The notes under the pieces are model-generated. The model did not search any database, was not told the DNA's origin, and saw only the letters and a list, made by a program, of their open reading frames with translations. Below are positions 7,149 through 14,763 of a DNA stretch of 41,556 nt, one piece after another. A program made the translations under genes and the position numbers. Every line of letters starts with the position of its first letter. The first letter of the stretch is position 1. Source of the DNA: a virus; the IMG/VR virus record IMGVR_UViG_3300032116_018188, positions 1 to 41,556 of that record; one strand, written 5' to 3'.

Positions 7149-8177
7149 ATGGCTCGTATCTTATCAGAACCACTACCTCGGATATTTGGTGCTGTCACAG
7201 AGCGCAATATACCTACGAGGTTTAGCTCATTATATTTCCCTAATGACTATCAGAGAATAGACCACTATGTCACATTCAATATACTCAAGTTTGAGAGCGT
7301 GACTAGAACTTCTGCATTAGATTCTGATAGACCTCTAGTCGGCAATAGACGTTCTGTTGCCAGCAGAAAACAGCTATCAATTACCTTACCAATGCCTAAT
7401 GATTTGCAGACTTCCTATAATGCAAATTATCCTCCCACAGATTTGACTGCGGCAGGTGAGGTGCTTGCGACTGCTGCTTCAAACATCAGCATAGGTCAGA
7501 TTGCAAGCGCCATGGGATCCGGATCCGGCATAGAACGGTTCATCTCTGGTGCTAGAGAATTAGCGCAACAGGTTGGAGGTGCTGCTGGCGCTGGCGCGGC
7601 CGGAACTGCTCTTGCCGCGGATGCTTTTGCTAGGACACCTGGAGCATTTCAAGCAGGTGCGGCCAACGTGACTGGAGTTGCTCGTAATCCGCATAAAGTA
7701 TTGTTATTTGGTGGTGTCGATTTTAGAACTCATACGTTTTCATTTAGTTTGACTCCTCGTAATAAAACCGAGGCTGATAACATACAACGTATTATAACTG
7801 CATTTAAGAAGCACATGCTACCAAAATACGGATTAGGTGAAGTGATACCTCAAGGTGGGTCTCAGATATCTGGACTATTAGGACTTGAAAGTGGTTCTGC
7901 GGGATCAGCAATCACTGCGGCAGGTGCAACCTCACGCGCTTTTTTTGAATATCCTGACGTGTTTTTAATACAGTTTCGAGACGAGAAAAAACTTTTCACC
8001 ATAGGTGAATCTGTGCTGGAATCATTTGGTGTAAACTATCATCCTCAAAGATATCCAGCTTATGTTAGATCATTGTCATCGCCAGGAGAATCAGATCCTG
8101 CATCAGTAGAGATTTCATTGACATTTAAAGAAACCGATATCGTTACACGCGATCAAGTCGAACAGTTTGGTAGGTGA
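7149..8177 (+). CDS. 48: Baseplate tail-tube cap gp48
   Basis: 342 aa from the ATG at 7149. The frame is open 93 bases further up, but that part overlaps gp4 and precedes the late promoter, so it is not used. The C-terminal half carries gp48 hallmarks: VDFRTHTFSFSLTPRNKTEADNIQ, IITAFKKHMLPKYG, FEYPDVFLIQF, SFGVNYHPQR, and a final VEISLTFKETDIVTRDQV. An alanine/glycine-rich helical linker fills about residues 125-190. gp48 caps the hub and supports gp54 and tube growth. T4 gp48 is 364 aa. The Shine-Dalgarno-like GAGG lies about 15 bases upstream, farther than usual, so the start is less certain than the identity. Confidence 0.85.
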   Translation: MARILSEPLPRIFGAVTERNIPTRFSSLYFPNDYQRIDHYVTFNILKFESVTRTSALDSDRPLVGNRRSVASRKQLSITLPMPNDLQTSYNANYPPTDLTAAGEVLATAASNISIGQIASAMGSGSGIERFISGARELAQQVGGAAGAGAAGTALAADAFARTPGAFQAGAANVTGVARNPHKVLLFGGVDFRTHTFSFSLTPRNKTEADNIQRIITAFKKHMLPKYGLGEVIPQGGSQISGLLGLESGSAGSAITAAGATSRAFFEYPDVFLIQFRDEKKLFTIGESVLESFGVNYHPQRYPAYVRSLSSPGESDPASVEISLTFKETDIVTRDQVEQFGR

Positions 8178-8180
8178 AAA

Positions 8181-8759
8181 ATGTCAAAATATTTTTCAAA
8201 CTTTCCAGTGATCGATTACAAACTTCCACCTTTAGGTAGAACTACGACCGTAATAGATGTCACTAAAAGATTTGTCTTTAGAGATTTTTATCGTAGGAAC
8301 TTTCTAAGCTTTTATCAATATGATGTGGTTGACGGAGAACGACCTGATAGTGTCGCGTATAAGTTTTACGGTGAATCTGAGTTGGATTGGGTCATATTAT
8401 TGCCTAATGAGATACTTGATCCTTATTTTGAGTGGCCAAGGACTCAGCTAGAATTAAACTCATATATCAGATCAAAATATGGGGGCGTATCTGATGCTCA
8501 GTCACAAGTGCATCATTATGAGCAGATAATCCAGCAACGTAGCTCTATACAAAATGAAGACGGTGAGACGATCACGGTACCTGAGAAAACTTTGATAGTT
8601 GATCAAACTACATATGTCTCATTGTCACCTTCTGATAGAAAAGCTGTGACCAATTATGACTATGAATTGGCTAAGAATGAACGTTATCGCACAATATCTG
8701 TGATAGATCCAACTTACGTGCCAACCATAGTAGAAACTTTTAGAAACATATACGTCTGA
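8181..8759 (+). CDS. 53: Baseplate wedge subunit gp53
   Basis: 192 aa, three bases after gp48. The N-terminus reads YFSNFPVIDYKL, followed by a LysM-like/gp53 segment: DGERPDSVAYKFYGESELDWVILLPNEILDPYFEWP, equivalent to T4 gp53 (196 aa: PEELANAIYG, LYWVLL, DPYYGW). gp53 completes the wedge, clamping neighbouring wedges together around the hub. It lies, as in T4, just before the hub spike genes. Confidence 0.9.
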   Translation: MSKYFSNFPVIDYKLPPLGRTTTVIDVTKRFVFRDFYRRNFLSFYQYDVVDGERPDSVAYKFYGESELDWVILLPNEILDPYFEWPRTQLELNSYIRSKYGGVSDAQSQVHHYEQIIQQRSSIQNEDGETITVPEKTLIVDQTTYVSLSPSDRKAVTNYDYELAKNERYRTISVIDPTYVPTIVETFRNIYV

Positions 8760-8763
8760 CATC

Positions 8764-10065
8764 ATGTTACCTGAACAGAAAACGGGCACAGGTCTAATCC
8801 ATGCACTGTCTATCAAGTCGACAACGACAGGGCAATCCATCGACATAAAAGGTATAACCACAGAGACCAATTACTATGAGTCGATAGATTCATCATCCAT
8901 CACTATGACCCTAAGCGTAGTCGATGGATTAGGTCTTAGGACTTCTTTACCTATCATAGGTGGAGAAACCGTTTCATATTCTTTCTCGGACTCTGAACGA
9001 GGGTCACCCAAAGTCACAGGGTCTCAGCAGGTATATAAGTTATCAAACAAGTTTAGGGTATCACATAACCTAGACGGATATGACATGTTTTTAACCACTG
9101 AGGAGATGGTTAAAGACCAGTATACCATAGTCTCGACCACGCAAGAATCTTTGAACGTAGATCAGATGGTGCGAAAAATATTTGATGAACATGTGGCACC
9201 GATAACCAATAAGAAGCTGGTCACGTTAGAGCCTACGGATGGCCTATTCACCAGCACATATCCTAGGGTGAGCCCATTTACTGCGTTGAATTACCTGGCC
9301 GATGAGGCCAAGTCAGAAGATCGGCGCAGCTCATCAAATTATTTTTTCTTCGAGACTTCGAAGGGTTACCATTTTGCATCTTTTCAGTATCTAATGCGCC
9401 AGCCGCCTAAGAAGACGTTCTACTTCCTTGAGAGCAGGATACCTGGGGATAGACAGTTCGATAGAAATCGAGTGGTATCTATGGAGGAAGAGGTGGGATT
9501 TGATATCATGAATGGAGTGACATCCGGTCAGTTTGGCACCCAAGTCCTATCGATAGACCCTGTGTCTAAGAGATTTAGGTCATCTCAATATCTCTATAAT
9601 AGAGATTATCAGCAGCTAGATCATTCTAGCGCATATCCAACGGTATCACCTCAAGTTTCACGTAGCCTTGGTACATCCATATCCAAGGAGAAGTTTATAA
9701 TATCCGACTCGCATAGAGGCACAGTACCATTTGTGACCGAACGGGATTCGGATGCACAGAACACATTCAGGCGTAGACAAGATTTTCTTGCATTTGAGAC
9801 AGCTTCGAAGGCAGATTTGCTATCTAAGGTAACCAAGTTGCTGGTGCATGGTGCTTCAGACCTAAACGTGGGTGACACGATAGAGATACGTATACCTCAG
9901 TCGGGTGAGAACCGAGTCTCTCGCCGACAGATGGATGGTTTTGCCGGAGGTAAATATCTCGTGACTGCGCTAGCACATCGCGTCGGTCCTATGGGTATCA
10001 GATATGGCACGGCGATAGAATGTGTGAAAGATGCATATTCACAGCCGGTTGATGGGAGACAATAG
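8764..10065 (+). CDS. 27: Baseplate hub protein gp27
   Basis: 433 aa (T4 gp27 391 aa). The N-terminal ~130 residues alternate strands typical of the tube-like domain of gp27/gpD hubs (ITMTLSVVDGLGL, ETVSYSFSD); the middle has the conserved VSPFTALNYLADEAKS helix and NYFFFETSKGYHFASFQYLM; the C-terminal part contains LNVGDTIEIRIPQSG and GGKYLVTALAHRVG, the hub closing domain. gp27 trimers adapt the threefold spike to the sixfold tube. It is directly upstream of the gp5 spike gene, as expected for partners. Confidence 0.86.
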   Translation: MLPEQKTGTGLIHALSIKSTTTGQSIDIKGITTETNYYESIDSSSITMTLSVVDGLGLRTSLPIIGGETVSYSFSDSERGSPKVTGSQQVYKLSNKFRVSHNLDGYDMFLTTEEMVKDQYTIVSTTQESLNVDQMVRKIFDEHVAPITNKKLVTLEPTDGLFTSTYPRVSPFTALNYLADEAKSEDRRSSSNYFFFETSKGYHFASFQYLMRQPPKKTFYFLESRIPGDRQFDRNRVVSMEEEVGFDIMNGVTSGQFGTQVLSIDPVSKRFRSSQYLYNRDYQQLDHSSAYPTVSPQVSRSLGTSISKEKFIISDSHRGTVPFVTERDSDAQNTFRRRQDFLAFETASKADLLSKVTKLLVHGASDLNVGDTIEIRIPQSGENRVSRRQMDGFAGGKYLVTALAHRVGPMGIRYGTAIECVKDAYSQPVDGRQ

Positions 10066-10067
10066 AC

Positions 10068-11306
10068 ATGCCGGTACGTGACGACGAGTGGCTTGGTACG
10101 AACGGCTTTACATGGTTCATGGGTATAGTCGAGGATCGCAATGACCCTCTTAGGGTTGGTCGAGTGCGCGTGCGATGCTTCGGTTGGCATACGGCAGATA
10201 AGACACAGCAGCCGACCGACACGTTACCATGGGCTGTTGTGATGATGCCGGCAAACTCCGCCGCCAGCAGCGGCGTCGGTAGCTCGCCGACAGGACTGGT
10301 AGAAGGTAGCTGGGTGGTCGGCTTCTTTATGGACGGAGCGAAGGCCCAGCAGCCGATGATCATGGGTACGTGGGTCGGAGTCGCAGGTGATGCTGGAGAT
10401 GACACACAAGGGTTTGGTGACCCAAACGGTACTTACCCTGTCGCACAGAATACTCCAGACACTTCAGCCCTGGCGGTCGGAGGCACGGCCTATCTCAACC
10501 ACTCCAGCACACAAGATCGTATGGCTAATAGAGTGACGGGTGTGCCGACTGCGACTCCGCCTAAGACAGACTCCGTTTCGCTGGTCGAAGAAGAAGAGTT
10601 TTATGAACCTAAGACATGGGATCAACCTCAGATCCAAGGTCTGACTCTCCCACCTCTATACCCGTTCAATCACGTTCGCACGACAGAAGCAGGTCATGTC
10701 TTTGAGATCGATGATACCGAGGGTGCTCGCAGGATCCATGAGTATCATGCATCTGGATCATTTCGCGAGATCCGAAATGATGGGACTCGCGAGACGCGAA
10801 TAGTCGGGGATGACTATGAGATCATAGTGCGTGATAAGAATGTCTTGATATCAGGCGCATGTAACGTGACGGTCAAGGGCGATGCAAAGCTTATGGTCGA
10901 AGGGACGATGACGCAAGAGGTATCAGGCGATTATTACCTGGCGGTGCGCGGCTCGATGTACGTGAAGGTCGATGGAAACGAGGCCGTCGAGGTGGTCGGC
11001 ACCTCAACTCGACAGATAAACGGCGCTGAGTCAAAGAGAGTATCACAAGATAGCACCGTCACCATAGGCGGAGACACTGTAGCAAGCTATGCCGGAACAC
11101 ATACGCAGACTAACCTAGGTGACATGTCGCTAACTCTTCAGGGAGACCAGTCTATCGCGATATCAGGTAAGTCGATCGTGGCAGTCGCAGGTGACATGCT
11201 GGTGGGGTCGGGCGCTAAGATGGAGGTCGCAGGTAAATCTTCATTCAAGGCAGGATCTCCTGGTCCTACAACGATCAAAGGCTCTAGGGTGGATCTGAAC
11301 CCATGA
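10068..11306 (+). CDS. 5: Central spike protein gp5 without lysozyme domain
   Basis: 412 aa. Residues about 8-110 are the OB-fold of gp5/VgrG: WFMGIVEDRNDPLRVGRVRVRCFGWH, LPWAVVMMP, GSWVVGFFMDG, QQPMIMGTW. From about residue 200 comes a triple-stranded beta-helix with short VxGxx repeats (NVTVKGDAKLMVEGTM, YVKVDGNEAVEVVG) ending in PTTIKGSRVDLNP. The lysozyme domain found between these parts in T4 gp5 is missing; the linker (about 110-200) shows no catalytic motif. The trimeric spike pierces the outer membrane. Peptidoglycan cutting probably falls to the GH19 protein on the minus strand. The stop overlaps the PAAR gene start. Confidence 0.88.
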   Translation: MPVRDDEWLGTNGFTWFMGIVEDRNDPLRVGRVRVRCFGWHTADKTQQPTDTLPWAVVMMPANSAASSGVGSSPTGLVEGSWVVGFFMDGAKAQQPMIMGTWVGVAGDAGDDTQGFGDPNGTYPVAQNTPDTSALAVGGTAYLNHSSTQDRMANRVTGVPTATPPKTDSVSLVEEEEFYEPKTWDQPQIQGLTLPPLYPFNHVRTTEAGHVFEIDDTEGARRIHEYHASGSFREIRNDGTRETRIVGDDYEIIVRDKNVLISGACNVTVKGDAKLMVEGTMTQEVSGDYYLAVRGSMYVKVDGNEAVEVVGTSTRQINGAESKRVSQDSTVTIGGDTVASYAGTHTQTNLGDMSLTLQGDQSIAISGKSIVAVAGDMLVGSGAKMEVAGKSSFKAGSPGPTTIKGSRVDLNP

Positions 11307-11605
11307 CAATAGCCATACACAGACAAGATGACAGCAGGATTTGTGGTGCCACCACTGTAGTCACAGGTCAGACCACCGTATATGCAAACGGTAAATTAGT
11401 CGCGGTCAACGGCGACAAGAATACCCATGGAGAAGGCGGCCTCATCGCTGCGACCAAGCAAGTATACATCGCAGGTAAGATGGTAGTCAACCTTGGTGAT
11501 TCTGCGGCGCAAGATAATCTGTGTGGAGTAATCGGTCAACCTGCGACACACTGCGACCCTTATACGACAACCGGATCCTCTAACGTGTTTGTAGGTAACC
11601 CATGA
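11303..11605 (+). CDS. 5.4: PAAR-repeat spike-tip protein (gp5.4-like)
   Basis: 100 aa; its ATGA overlaps the gp5 stop. Successive VxxxGKLVxVxGD and VYIAGKMVVNLGD hairpins, plus His and Cys residues (Cys13, Cys73, His78, Cys79) that could bind the metal of the tip, fit PAAR proteins, which sharpen the gp5/VgrG needle. T4 gp5.4 is 97 aa and is also located between genes 5 and 6. Confidence 0.85.
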   Translation: MTIAIHRQDDSRICGATTVVTGQTTVYANGKLVAVNGDKNTHGEGGLIAATKQVYIAGKMVVNLGDSAAQDNLCGVIGQPATHCDPYTTTGSSNVFVGNP

Positions 11606-12417
11606 CCACACAAATAACGGAAGGTCTGGTCACAGCAGCGACTCGCCTGACAGCAAATACAGTATCTTGCGGTGTTGGTGGAGGATTAAGCTCATTCCGT
11701 GAGACCATAGGTGAAGTGACCACTACGATTAATCAGGCTATCACCGCAGCGAATGATGTCATCGCGGCCGTGCAGAACTTACCCACGCTGATAGCACAAG
11801 AGGTGTCTACGGCCGCCGAGTCACTCCTGAATAACCTGGTGAGCGAGCTAGAGATACCAGAGGCCAAGCTACCTGATGAGATCAGAACTCTGCTGGAGCT
11901 GGTGAGTGATCCTGGTGCATTCATCGCGAAATATCTTGATATTGCTGCATTATTTCCTAATGTCGACCTAGATAAGATCCTCAATGATATATTGACGATA
12001 CCAAACTTTGACATATGCTCGATGGTACCAAACTTTCAAGTGATAAACGGAGAGGTTGCTGAGAGGGCTGCTGAGAATCCGCCACCGACAGGGAATGCGA
12101 CAGAGTCACCTGCTCAGGCTGAGATACCCGCAACACCTACCCCTGAGCCTCCGCCTAATACTTCGGCCGCATCACAGCGGGTGATAGTTGAACAGCTCCC
12201 TCCCGTGGGTGAGAACCGTGGCTTGACCGAGCAACAGAGGCAATCGCGAACATCACAATATTCTGCTGAGCTTGATGAAAATAACAATCAACGGGCTGCG
12301 CTTCTAGCACAGCTTGAAAATGCTGTTCCAGGGTCGGCTGAATATAATAGTCTGCTTGATGAACGCGATCGTCTAAATGAAGAGGCTGCGCGGATCAGAG
12401 CAGGTAGACCTAACTAA
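11602..12417 (+). CDS. Unknown protein between spike tip and gp25
   Basis: 271 aa; start ATGA overlaps the PAAR stop. I do not recognise it. Residues 1-150 are a low-charge helical domain rich in Ala/Thr/Leu (FRETIGEVTTTINQAITAAND, then LPDEIRTLLELVSDPGAFIAKYLDIAALF) with a CGVGG near residue 23 and DICSMVPNFQ near 135. Residues about 155-200 are a Pro/Thr/Glu linker, and the C-terminus is a charged coiled coil. The translational coupling to PAAR suggests a partner or cargo at the spike tip or a small hub component. Similar genes at this position are known in T4-like phages as hypothetical proteins; that is context, not proof. Confidence 0.7.
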   Translation: MTTQITEGLVTAATRLTANTVSCGVGGGLSSFRETIGEVTTTINQAITAANDVIAAVQNLPTLIAQEVSTAAESLLNNLVSELEIPEAKLPDEIRTLLELVSDPGAFIAKYLDIAALFPNVDLDKILNDILTIPNFDICSMVPNFQVINGEVAERAAENPPPTGNATESPAQAEIPATPTPEPPPNTSAASQRVIVEQLPPVGENRGLTEQQRQSRTSQYSAELDENNNQRAALLAQLENAVPGSAEYNSLLDERDRLNEEAARIRAGRPN

Positions 12418-12487
12418 GTATCCCTGTGTCGGCAATACCGATTATACAGGTAAACACTCAGGTTGTCAAGGGCCTTTCTTGGTTCCT

Positions 12488-12495
12488 GATAAATA
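12488..12495 (+). promoter_or_regulatory. Late promoter (GATAAATA) before gene 25
   Basis: GATAAATA, 7 of 8 to TATAAATA, lies 21 bases before the gp25 ATG in a 99-base gap that contains no gene. A GGAGAGG Shine-Dalgarno follows at about 12505. Spacing leaves room for a start of transcription near 12501. Confidence 0.5.
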
Positions 12496-12516
12496 TGCCA
12501 CACACGGAGAGGTTGC

Positions 12517-12915
12517 ATGGCCGGCGCGATCAAGACCCCTGTATTCAAGGATTTCGACCTGAACATGAAAGTTCACCCGGTTACGGGTAAGCTTGTCACC
12601 CGCAAGAACGCGGACTCGGTGAAGCAGGCCATCAAGTGTCTGGTTCTGACCGACAAGGGCGAACGTCCGTTTCGCCCACAGTTCGGTTCTGACGTTCGCC
12701 AGAGATTGTTTGATCTGATGGATCCAGCCATCGAATCTAGCGTCGAGTTCGACGTGACCTCCGCTATCAGAAACTATGAGGATCGGGCTGAGGTAATCGC
12801 AGTCGGAGTCGAAGGTGACCCAGATACAAATAATCTGCAGGTCAATATCTCATTCAGGGTGCTGAATACGAGCGTACCTTCTAGCCTTGTCCTTACACTA
12901 GAGGCGATCAGGTAA
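12517..12915 (+). CDS. 25: Baseplate wedge protein gp25
   Basis: 132 aa, the same length as T4 gp25, starting MAGAIKTPVFKDFDLNM. The signature ADSVKQAIKCLVLTDKGERPFRPQFGSDVRQRLFD belongs to the gp25/TssE-like family. gp25 forms the core bundle with gp6 and gp7 and initiates the sheath. The strong RBS GGAGAGG is six bases upstream. Its stop overlaps the gene 6 ATG (TAATG). Confidence 0.95.
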   Translation: MAGAIKTPVFKDFDLNMKVHPVTGKLVTRKNADSVKQAIKCLVLTDKGERPFRPQFGSDVRQRLFDLMDPAIESSVEFDVTSAIRNYEDRAEVIAVGVEGDPDTNNLQVNISFRVLNTSVPSSLVLTLEAIR

Positions 12916-14762
12916 TGGCAGCTAATAGCGCGATAACCGTAACAGGTCTAGACTTCGATTCCATCAGGCTAAACCTCCGTAACTTCATTGCAGGTAGGTC
13001 AGAGTTTTCTGATTTTGACTTTGAAGATTCTGCGATAGGTACTCTGCTGGACTTGCTGGCATATAACACATATTACATGTCGTTCTATGCGAACATGGCT
13101 GCAAATGAGTCGTTCCTTGACACAGCGCAGATATATGACAACGTGGTATCGCGTGCGAAGATGCTTGGGTATACGCCGTCATCAGCGCGCGGCCCGACAG
13201 CAAACGTCTTAATCTCATTCACGACTCCAGCTAATTCTACATTCCGCACGATAACAGTCGCTAAAGATACGAAGTTCAAGGCCACGGTCAATGGTGTGTC
13301 TTACACGTTCGTCACACCTCAGTCATACGTCATATATGCGAACACTACGAATCGGTTTAGAGGTTACGTCGATATAACAGAGGGTACACCTCTGACGCAT
13401 CGGTATCTATTCACAGCGGCCAACACATCATTCATCTTACCTAACGCCAATACCGACATCTCCAGCCTTTCGGTGTCAGTCACAACGGCGGGTAACACTC
13501 AGACCTATGTCGAAGCATCTGACCTGCTGACGGTAAACTCCTCATCTAAGGTGTTCTTCATCGAACCTGACCGCAATACCCTCTATAAGGTATCATTCGG
13601 TGACGGTGTATTCGGTAGAAAGCCATCTTTCAATAGCACTGTCACGATAGAATATCGCGTATGTAACGGGTCACGTGCTAACGGCGCAAATAATTTCACA
13701 GCCGTGAGCACAGTAGGTGGGCAATCGAGCTTCACCTTGACTGCTATAGAGAGGGCATCAGGTGGCGCTGAGATAGAATCGACCGAATCCATTCGCTTCA
13801 ATGCTCCACGAATGTATGAGACACAGAATCGCGCTGTGACCCTTGAGGACTATCGCCGCATTATATTGCGCGACAATCCCGATATGGCGGCCGTGAGCAT
13901 CTGGGGTGGAGAAGATAACGTCCCGCCGATCTACGGCAAGGTCTATGCCGCGATCAAGCCGAAATCAGGCACTCTCATTTCGACCAATCGCAAGACATCG
14001 ATACGCAATGATATCCGTAAATATAGCGTGCAATCGATAGACCTAGAGATCGTCGATCCGACATATCTGTATGTCGTGCCAGCTGTGACCGTCAGATACG
14101 ATCCGATTGAAACTACTCTGACCGCGTCACAGATAGCGGCAGCAGTCGCATCTAAAGTCATCTCATATGAATCGACAAACCTGAACAGATTTGAAGGTAA
14201 GTTTAGGTATTCTAGATTCCTTGATACAGTCGATTCTGCAAATAGGTCGATAGTCACGAGCACGGCCAAGATAGGTGTCAGAAAGAAGTTCACACCATCT
14301 CTTGTCGCTCGTAACACATACAACCTGACATTCAATCGAAAGCTAAACCATCCGTCTGATGGATATGTCTCCGCATCATCATCGAGCGCATTCACCTTAG
14401 ATGGGTTTAGGGCATTCTTTGATGATGACGGCTATGGTGTCCTTAGGATATATCGTCTCGTAGACGGTAAAAAAGTTTATATCAGGAATAATGCTGGAAC
14501 TGTGAATTATGAGACAGGGCTGGTGACTATAACTTCATTCCTACCTGATGCCGTCAGCACAGGTGAGCTGAGCTTCACCGTGGAGCTTGACGAATACAAC
14601 GTCTCGCCGATTCGCAATCAGATAGTCCTGATTGCAGGTGCGAATATTACTGTCATAAACGATAACACTGGAGCGACAGAAGCGATCCTAGACACCATCA
14701 ACACGTTAGGGAACACGCTCACTATATCGAGCACTTCTCTATCCTCGGTGACGACGTTCTGA
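12915..14762 (+). CDS. 6: Baseplate wedge protein gp6
   Basis: 615 aa (T4 gp6 660). The first 120 residues, with FDFEDSAIGTLLDLLAYNTYYMSFYANMAANESFLDTAQ and VSRAMLGYTPSSARGP-type blocks (given here in fragments: SAIGTLLDLLAYNTYYM, MAANESFLDTA), are the typical gp6/gpJ start. VSFGDGVFGRKP, YRVCNGSRANGANNF, and RFNAPRMYETQNRAVTLEDY follow, all conserved in J-like wedge proteins. gp6 dimers make the iris ring that couples baseplate switching to sheath contraction. It is translationally coupled to gp25, and gene 7 begins one base after its stop. Confidence 0.93.
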   Translation: MAANSAITVTGLDFDSIRLNLRNFIAGRSEFSDFDFEDSAIGTLLDLLAYNTYYMSFYANMAANESFLDTAQIYDNVVSRAKMLGYTPSSARGPTANVLISFTTPANSTFRTITVAKDTKFKATVNGVSYTFVTPQSYVIYANTTNRFRGYVDITEGTPLTHRYLFTAANTSFILPNANTDISSLSVSVTTAGNTQTYVEASDLLTVNSSSKVFFIEPDRNTLYKVSFGDGVFGRKPSFNSTVTIEYRVCNGSRANGANNFTAVSTVGGQSSFTLTAIERASGGAEIESTESIRFNAPRMYETQNRAVTLEDYRRIILRDNPDMAAVSIWGGEDNVPPIYGKVYAAIKPKSGTLISTNRKTSIRNDIRKYSVQSIDLEIVDPTYLYVVPAVTVRYDPIETTLTASQIAAAVASKVISYESTNLNRFEGKFRYSRFLDTVDSANRSIVTSTAKIGVRKKFTPSLVARNTYNLTFNRKLNHPSDGYVSASSSSAFTLDGFRAFFDDDGYGVLRIYRLVDGKKVYIRNNAGTVNYETGLVTITSFLPDAVSTGELSFTVELDEYNVSPIRNQIVLIAGANITVINDNTGATEAILDTINTLGNTLTISSTSLSSVTTF

Positions 14763-14763
14763 C

